Assembly: GCF_009601505.1 (NCBI RefSeq)
Contig: NZ_WITC01000031.1
Coordinates: 43,801 to 107,800, forward strand
Origin: Sinorhizobium terangae
GTDB taxonomy: Bacteria > Pseudomonadota > Alphaproteobacteria > Rhizobiales > Rhizobiaceae
Direction: 5' to 3'
DNA: 64,000 nucleotides
The notes under the pieces are model-generated. The model saw only the letters and a list, made by a program, of their open reading frames with translations, was not told the origin of the DNA and ran no database searches. How positions within the stretch are numbered: position 1 is the first letter of the stretch; each line of letters opens with the position of its first letter. The translations under genes and the position numbers were made by a program. This document shows positions 59,617-64,000 of the stretch, in pieces.

Positions 59617-60492
59617 GTGACCGCTACATACCCGACCGTGCTCGTAATCGGTGCGACCGGCAGGTTCGCAGGTCTAGTCATACCGGAACTCGTCCGTCGC
59701 GGAGCAAGAGTCCGGGCTCTCATCCGCGATCCGGCCAAGCTCGGCGCCGCGAAAGGCTCAGGGCTTTCGGAGGTGGTGATCGGTGATCTGCGAAATCGGG
59801 ACAGCCTCGATGAAGCCGTCCGTGGCGTCGTTGGCGTCTTTCACATCGGACCCGCCTTCGCGCCGGACGAGGCTGCGCTGGGCGTCACGCTGATCGAGGC
59901 GGCGAAGAGGGCAGGTGTCCAAAAGTTCGTCTTCTCCTCGGTCGCCCAGCCGGCGAACATTCGTCTTAAGAACCATGCAAGCAAGATACCGGTCGAGGAT
60001 GCGCTCTATTCTTCCACTTTGGATTACACGATCCTGCAGCCGGTCAACTTCATGCAGAACATTGCATCGGCCTGGCCGTCGATCGTCGAAACCGGCGTCT
60101 TTTCCGAACCCTTTCCAAAGACGGCGAAGGTCGCGCGCGTCGACTATCGCGATGTGGCGGAGGTTGCCGCCATTGCGCTCACGAGTGATCGCTTGTCCTT
60201 TGCGTCGCTGGAACTCGCTGCCGAGGGGCGACCGACTCGGGAAGAGATTGCGGCTCTCATGTCCGAGGCGCTGGGGCGTCCGATCGCCGCTGGTGAGCCA
60301 AGCTTTGAGACATGGGCGAAAGCCATCCGCCACGGCTACACCGATCGCGAACTGGCCCTCCTGTCCAAGGTGCATGAGCATTATGCGCTCTATGGCCTCG
60401 GCGGAAACAGTCTGACGCTCCGAGCAGCGCTCGGCCGCGAGCCGCGGTCGCTGCGAGGATATGTAGAGGAACTGGCGTGCCAGGCCGCATGA
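59617..60492 (+). CDS. NAD(P)-binding NmrA-family protein
   Basis: A 291-aa short-chain dehydrogenase-like protein of the NmrA/HSCARG or SDR-a5 type. The dinucleotide motif LVIGATGRFAGLVIP is at about 8-22, GVFHIGPAFAPDEAALG near 84-100, and FVFSSVAQPANIRLKNH near 111-127. The catalytic Tyr-Lys pair of true SDRs is not clear, so it may be a redox sensor or a reductase. It starts with GTG at 59617 after AAGGAG. Confidence 0.85.
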   Translation: MTATYPTVLVIGATGRFAGLVIPELVRRGARVRALIRDPAKLGAAKGSGLSEVVIGDLRNRDSLDEAVRGVVGVFHIGPAFAPDEAALGVTLIEAAKRAGVQKFVFSSVAQPANIRLKNHASKIPVEDALYSSTLDYTILQPVNFMQNIASAWPSIVETGVFSEPFPKTAKVARVDYRDVAEVAAIALTSDRLSFASLELAAEGRPTREEIAALMSEALGRPIAAGEPSFETWAKAIRHGYTDRELALLSKVHEHYALYGLGGNSLTLRAALGREPRSLRGYVEELACQAA

Positions 60493-60537
60493 CCGGATTT
60501 ATCACCGACATATTTGAAGCAACTGAAGGATTTTCGA

Positions 60538-60801
60538 ATGCTTACGCTCGTGCGCAATTCAGTGACGATCAAGAAACTTCCCTCGCGCTATGCGGTCGTC
60601 CTCATGCCTCTGATACTTTCGGTGCTCATGTCCGGAATCGTGTCGGCGGTATCGACGCTGATGAATGCCGGGTGGGATCGCTTCACCGCGACCTGGCCGC
60701 ACGCCTGGGGTGCGTCGTGGCTCATTGCCTTTCCCAGTTTGATGCTGCTGCTTCCGGTCGTTCGCCGGATCGTTGGAGTGTTCGTCGAGCAGCGGGCCTG
60801 A
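60538..60801 (+). CDS. DUF2798 small membrane protein
   Basis: An 87-aa protein with two membrane helices (VVLMPLILSVLMSGIVSAVS and WLIAFPSLMLLLPVVRRIVG). This fits DUF2798, two-helix proteins of unknown function often next to SDR-like or LysR genes. AAGGA upstream of the ATG at 60538 sets the start. It lies 45 bases after the NmrA-like gene, likely in the same operon. Confidence 0.8.
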   Translation: MLTLVRNSVTIKKLPSRYAVVLMPLILSVLMSGIVSAVSTLMNAGWDRFTATWPHAWGASWLIAFPSLMLLLPVVRRIVGVFVEQRA

Positions 60802-60815
60802 ATTCGATCCAAAAC

Positions 60816-61436
60816 TCAAGCGTCGATCAGTGACCGCGTCAGGTCGCCGTAGCCGGTGAAGCGATATTCGTATTCGAGGCCGAGCCTTTCAGCGGCGCGG
60901 CGGGCCTTTTCCTGTAGCGCCTTGTCCTCCACCTGCGAGAGGTAGACGAGCTTGCGGTAGTGCCCGAAATACATGTCGCGCAGTTCCGGATGGCGGTCGA
61001 GGCCGAGCGGTTCGATCACGAAGGCCTCGAACTGGCGGGCGAGGAAGTCGGTGAGGAAGAAGGCGCTGAGGTCGTCGTCCCAGCGCTTTGCGAAATCGGC
61101 GTTGCCGGCGAAGAAGGAATAACAGTGCGGCCCGGGAATGCGTGTCACGCCTTCCTCCTCGCAGAGCCGATCAAGTTCACCGCCGGTGCCGCAATCTGCA
61201 TAGGCGATGAAGATGCGCTCGAAGCCCTCATCACGCGCCCGGGCGATCGCCTCGCGAAGGCCCGGTGTGATCTTTTCCGGAGTATTGTGCCAGATGGCGG
61301 GGAGGCAATGGAGATCGATGTGATCGAGCCCGTTGGCCTCGCAGATGGCAAGGATTTCGCGCGCGATCGCTCCACAACCAATGACGTGAACTTTCTTCGG
61401 TTGTGCACGTTCTCTTGCCGACGGTCTGTTTTCCAT
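60816..61436 (-). CDS. DUF1638 protein, candidate C1-system component
   Basis: A 206-aa soluble protein. It has VHVIGCGAIAREILAICEAN at the start, then ADCGTGGELDRLCEEEGVTR with IPGPHCYSFFAG, DDLSAFFLTDFLARQFEAFV and a helical C-terminus. DUF1638 proteins recur beside MttB-family methyltransferases and corrinoid proteins; function is unknown. The Cys/His-containing GCGA, DCGTGG and PHCY motifs suggest metal or corrinoid binding, by inference. The start at 61436 is preferred (AAGGCGG upstream). It lies between the LysR/NmrA block and the corrinoid protein gene. Confidence 0.75.
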   Translation of the reverse strand: MENRPSARERAQPKKVHVIGCGAIAREILAICEANGLDHIDLHCLPAIWHNTPEKITPGLREAIARARDEGFERIFIAYADCGTGGELDRLCEEEGVTRIPGPHCYSFFAGNADFAKRWDDDLSAFFLTDFLARQFEAFVIEPLGLDRHPELRDMYFGHYRKLVYLSQVEDKALQEKARRAAERLGLEYEYRFTGYGDLTRSLIDA

Positions 61437-61475
61437 CTTTATTCCGCCTTGCAGCAACATGAAGGAATCATTGTC

Positions 61476-61634
61476 ATGACGACAAAAACTCTCGCGACGA
61501 TCGCCGCCCTCCTGGTGGCCCTGACAACCCTGAGTTCCTGCGCCAACACGATACGCGGCATGGGACAGGATACGGCAAACGCCGTGAACGCGACACAGGG
61601 GGCCGGCCACAGGGTCGCCAAGGCCGCCAACTGA
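61476..61634 (+). CDS. Entericidin-family small lipoprotein
   Basis: A 52-aa protein. It has a hydrophobic signal ending LSSC (lipobox Cys) and a short mature part, ANTIRGMGQDTANAVNATQG, ending GHRVAKAAN. This is the entericidin A/B pattern. E. coli entericidins act in a toxin-antidote pair on the membrane; the role in rhizobia is unproven. The start is 39 bases from the divergent DUF1638 start, and a strong terminator follows. Confidence 0.8.
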   Translation: MTTKTLATIAALLVALTTLSSCANTIRGMGQDTANAVNATQGAGHRVAKAAN

Positions 61635-61700
61635 CCTCCGACCAGCAGGACGGGCGCCCCTGAGAGTGGCGTCGTTCCTAGCTGCCCCTGAATATAGGAA

Positions 61701-61741
61701 AGCCGGCTGCGGTGTTCATCCACGCAGCCGGCTTCTTTTTT
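61701..61741 (+). terminator. Rho-independent terminator of the entericidin gene
   Basis: AGCCGGCTGCG (61701-61711) pairs with CGCAGCCGGCT (61723-61733), an 11-bp stem followed by TCTTTTTTT. It also lies just past the stop of the leftward corrinoid protein gene. Confidence 0.9.
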
Positions 61742-61757
61742 AAAGAGACTTCTAATC

Positions 61758-62456
61758 TCAGCCGGCTGCCAGTCGGTTGTGCTTGCGCTTCATGAAGTCC
61801 TTGGCAGTCTCGACGGCGACGGCGGCATCGCGGCAATAGGCGTCTGCACCGACGGCCTTGCCAAATTCCTCGTTGAGCGGCGCGCCGCCGACGAGAACGA
61901 CGTAGTCGTCGCGGAGGCCCTTTTCCTTCATCGTGTCGATAACGACCTTCATGTAGGGCATCGTGGTCGTCAGCAGGGCCGACATGCCGAGGATATCCGG
62001 CTGTTCGCGTTCGATCGCTTCCAGATAGTTCTCGACGGGGTTGTTGATGCCGAGGTCGACAACGTCGAAGCCGGCGCCTTCCATCATCATGCCGACGAGA
62101 TTTTTGCCGATGTCGTGGATATCGCCCTTGACGGTGCCGATGACCATCTTGCCAAGCTTCGGCGCGCCGGTTTCGGCAAGCAGAGGACGCAGGATCGCCA
62201 TGCCGGCCTTCATCGCATTGGCCGAAAGCAGAACTTCCGGCACGAAAAGAATGCCGTCGCGGAAGTCGATGCCGACGATGCGCATGCCCTCGACGAGCGC
62301 TTGGGTCAGGATGTCGTAGGGCGTCCAGCCCCGTTCGAGGAGGATTCGCGTCCCTTCCTCGATTTCCTCCTTGAGACCGTCGTAAAGGTCGTCATGCATC
62401 TGCTGCACGAGTTCCTCGTCGGAAAGGTCCGCGAGAATGATTTCATCGTCTGCCAT
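61758..62456 (-). CDS. Corrinoid (B12-binding) protein, MttC/MtbC-like
   Basis: A 232-aa methyl carrier. The N-terminal helical cap domain (about 1-95) precedes the B12-binding Rossmann domain (about 100-225). That domain has GDIHDIGKN at 111-119, where His114 coordinates cobalt, SALLTT at 159-164 and GGAP at 190-193. It should accept a methyl from the MttB-family enzyme (divergent, 526 bases away) and pass it to the methyl-THF methyltransferase at 54295. The ATG at 62456 has GAGGAACC upstream; a longer form from 62516 is not supported. Confidence 0.9.
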   Translation of the reverse strand: MADDEIILADLSDEELVQQMHDDLYDGLKEEIEEGTRILLERGWTPYDILTQALVEGMRIVGIDFRDGILFVPEVLLSANAMKAGMAILRPLLAETGAPKLGKMVIGTVKGDIHDIGKNLVGMMMEGAGFDVVDLGINNPVENYLEAIEREQPDILGMSALLTTTMPYMKVVIDTMKEKGLRDDYVVLVGGAPLNEEFGKAVGADAYCRDAAVAVETAKDFMKRKHNRLAAG

Positions 62457-62982
62457 ATTAGGGTTCCTCGGTTCCTGGCACGGTAGTCTTCGCGGTGATC
62501 TGGCTCGGTCGGGCACGATCCGGACGCGTTGCCCATCCTTAGCGGTCCAAACCTAAAAATCTCTTTTCGAAAGCGACGTCGCATATGATGAAAAGCGACG
62601 GCGCTGATGGTTCGTCCGCGGATCTGTGTCCTACCGCATCTCAGCCGCGTACGGAATCGGGCGCTCGGTAAAATTCTGCAACAGTTCAAGATGTTACATT
62701 TTGTTGTATCGATTTCGCATAATAGATTTGGTCTGCGAGGCACCCATTCTCGGCCGCCGTGGGTCCTTGACGGATCTCAAGGTTGAGTGTCTGAGATGCG
62801 CCACGCGTTGGCGCATTGAGACCCGTACCGGTTCGGCGGCTTGATAGCATTAGCCCAAAATCGATCCCGGTGCATGGTTTCGACCATTGGTATCGACCTT
62901 CGGAAGGAATATGCGCCACTTAATCAAAGCGTTGCCGCGACCCTTGGAGAGCCAGACGGCGCGGCGGGAGAGGAATGAGCGA
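62457..62982. promoter_or_regulatory. Divergent promoter region of the corrinoid and MttB-family genes
   Basis: These 526 bases lie between divergent C1 genes. There is a direct repeat AAAGCGACG(T/G)CGC at 62570-62582 and 62592-62604, 22 bases apart (about two helical turns). A palindrome lies at 62796-62816 (ATGCGCCA, CGCGT, TGGCGCAT), flanked by GTCT/AGAC. I looked for a cobalamin-riboswitch (B12 box) motif and did not see one. A possible 25-codon TTG-initiated frame at 62768 is not called. Confidence 0.45.
62570..62604. promoter_or_regulatory. Direct repeat, probable activator site
   Basis: AAAGCGACGTCGC and AAAGCGACGGCGC are spaced 22 bases apart, starting 114 bases upstream of the corrinoid gene. 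Same-face spacing suits an AraC/GlxA- or LysR-type activator dimer. Confidence 0.5.
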
Positions 62983-64000
62983 ATGAGCGACGTGACAGAT
63001 CAAGGCGCGGTTGAAGGCGGCGGACGCCGTGCGCGTGGCGAGGGACGGGGAGCGGCGGCGCGCCGTGCATCGCGCACCGGCGGCGGTCCGGGACCGTCTC
63101 TGCCCTATATCCAACGCAAGATTCGCGAATATGAGGTGCTTGACGAGGAAGGCCTGCAGCTCATCGAGCGCAACGCCGACACTGTGCTCGAGGAGATCGG
63201 CATCGAGTTCCGCGACGACGCCGAAGCGCTCGATCTCTGGAAGGCCGCCGGCGCCGACGTGCGGGGCCAGCGCGTTCATTTCCCGAAGGGGCTCTGCCGT
63301 GAGCTGCTGAAGACCGCGCCGTCGGACTTCACCTGGCACGCGCGCAATCCCGAGCGCAGCGCCCATGTCGGCGGCAAGGCCACGATCTTTGCGCCGGTCT
63401 ACGGACCACCCTTCGTGCGCGATCTCGACGGCAACCGCCGCTATGCGACGATCGAGGATTTCCGCAATTTCGTGAAGCTCGCCTACATGGCCCCGTCGAT
63501 GCATTCGTCCGGCGGAACCGTCTGCGAGCCGGTCGACATCCCGGTCAACAAGCGTCACCTCGATATGGTCTACAGCCATATCAAATATTCCGACAAGCCG
63601 TTCATGGGCTCGGTCACGGCGCCGGAACGCGCCGAAGACACGATCGCTATGGCGAAGATCGTCTTCGGTGACGACTTCGTCGAGAAGAACACGGTGACGT
63701 TGAATCTCATCAACGCCAACTCGCCGATGGTCTTCGATGAAACCATGGTGGGCGCGCTCAAGGTCTATGCACGGCACAACCAGGCGTGCGTGCTTTCGCC
63801 GTTCATTCTCTCCGGCGCGATGAGCCCAGTCACGGTCGCCGGCACGCTGACGCAGATTCTGGCCGAAGTGCTCGCGGGTGCCTCCTTCACTCAGCTCATC
63901 CGTAAGGGCGCGCCGGTGCTCTTCGGCACCTTCGCGGCCTCGATTTCGATGCAGTCGGGTGCGCCGACCTTCGGTACGCCGGAACCGTCGCTCGTTTCCT
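62983..64000 (+). CDS. MttB-family corrinoid methyltransferase, 5' part
   Basis: The first 339 codons of a trimethylamine-methyltransferase-family protein (MttB superfamily), cut by the right edge. After a basic low-complexity N-terminus (about 1-40) come LPYIQRKIREYEVLDEEGLQ and then VLEEIGIEFRDDAEALDLWK. FAPVYGPPFVRDLDGNRRYA and PFILSGAMSPVTVAGTLTQI continue the TIM barrel. There is no in-frame TAG in the visible part, and non-pyrrolysine members such as MtgB demethylate quaternary amines. The start at 62983 fits the frame (GGAGAGGA upstream). It is divergent from the corrinoid gene. The substrate is unknown; glycine betaine or another methylated amine is likely. Confidence 0.85.
   Translation, partial: MSDVTDQGAVEGGGRRARGEGRGAAARRASRTGGGPGPSLPYIQRKIREYEVLDEEGLQLIERNADTVLEEIGIEFRDDAEALDLWKAAGADVRGQRVHFPKGLCRELLKTAPSDFTWHARNPERSAHVGGKATIFAPVYGPPFVRDLDGNRRYATIEDFRNFVKLAYMAPSMHSSGGTVCEPVDIPVNKRHLDMVYSHIKYSDKPFMGSVTAPERAEDTIAMAKIVFGDDFVEKNTVTLNLINANSPMVFDETMVGALKVYARHNQACVLSPFILSGAMSPVTVAGTLTQILAEVLAGASFTQLIRKGAPVLFGTFAASISMQSGAPTFGTPEPSLVS

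Noticed and set aside
62457..62982. Cobalamin riboswitch in the C1 promoter region
   Set aside because: I looked for a B12-box-like motif and an extended fold and saw none. The region has repeats and a simple palindrome instead.
62920..63777. 285-codon minus-strand open frame
   Set aside because: It is antisense to the MttB-family gene, which continues past the window edge.

Overview
The window reads as chromosome from a fast-growing rhizobial alphaproteobacterium, most likely Sinorhizobium/Ensifer. The evidence is high GC with dense short operons, DUF1127 mini-proteins, a dmeR-dmeF metal-efflux pair, a close relative of the Mesorhizobium MlotiK1 channel, many class III nucleotide cyclases, and several copies of two-hairpin intergenic repeats of the type scattered through Sinorhizobium genomes. 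This is inferred from gene content and was not tested by alignment. I see no rRNA, tRNA, CRISPR array, transposase or prophage.

Left part (1-26.5 kb): envelope and signalling genes. These are a large MscS-type channel, a DUF4168 protein, a PPK2 polyphosphate kinase, a secreted lectin-like protein, and a PaoABC-type periplasmic aldehyde oxidoreductase divergent from an AraC regulator. A soluble nucleotide cyclase, a YdeI-family protein, a prokaryotic glutamate-receptor-like channel and a CHASE2-cyclase facing a FecR-domain protein follow. Next come a CBS protein, a RibD/DHFR-like reductase, a GlxA-type regulator divergent from a methyltransferase, a DinB-fold protein, a cyclic-nucleotide-gated K+ channel, a GFA protein and a third cyclase.

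Middle part (26.8-47 kb): surface and regulatory genes. There are two RTX-type secreted proteins (one of about 1366 aa with three near-identical Ig-like repeats), a Tat-exported Hint-domain protein, a double-receiver protein followed by a REC-REC-GGDEF cyclase, an outer-membrane beta-barrel, a GbdR-like GlxA regulator, dmeR-dmeF, a membrane GGDEF protein, two DUF1127 proteins, a LysR regulator, an ArsR/SRPBCC pair with a clear tandem operator, and a BTAD/TolB/TPR regulator.

Right part (47-64 kb): catabolism. A three-gene operon (two M20 amidohydrolases plus diaminopropionate ammonia-lyase) with a divergent Lrp regulator looks built to release and degrade 2,3-diaminopropionate from an N-substituted precursor. 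After it comes a corrinoid-dependent one-carbon system: ASKHA/ferredoxin corrinoid activator, methyl-THF:corrinoid methyltransferase, MTHFR, MTHFR C-terminal zinc-cysteine protein, a PF13769-like small protein, DUF1638, corrinoid protein, and an MttB-family methyltransferase that runs off the right edge. Together they could move a methyl group from a methylated amine to corrinoid, to THF, and into the C1 pool in an aerobe. A block of unrelated small genes (57.6-60.8 kb, LysR/NmrA/DUF2798) splits the set. The MttB substrate and the roles of DUF1638 and the PF13769-like protein are the most open questions here.
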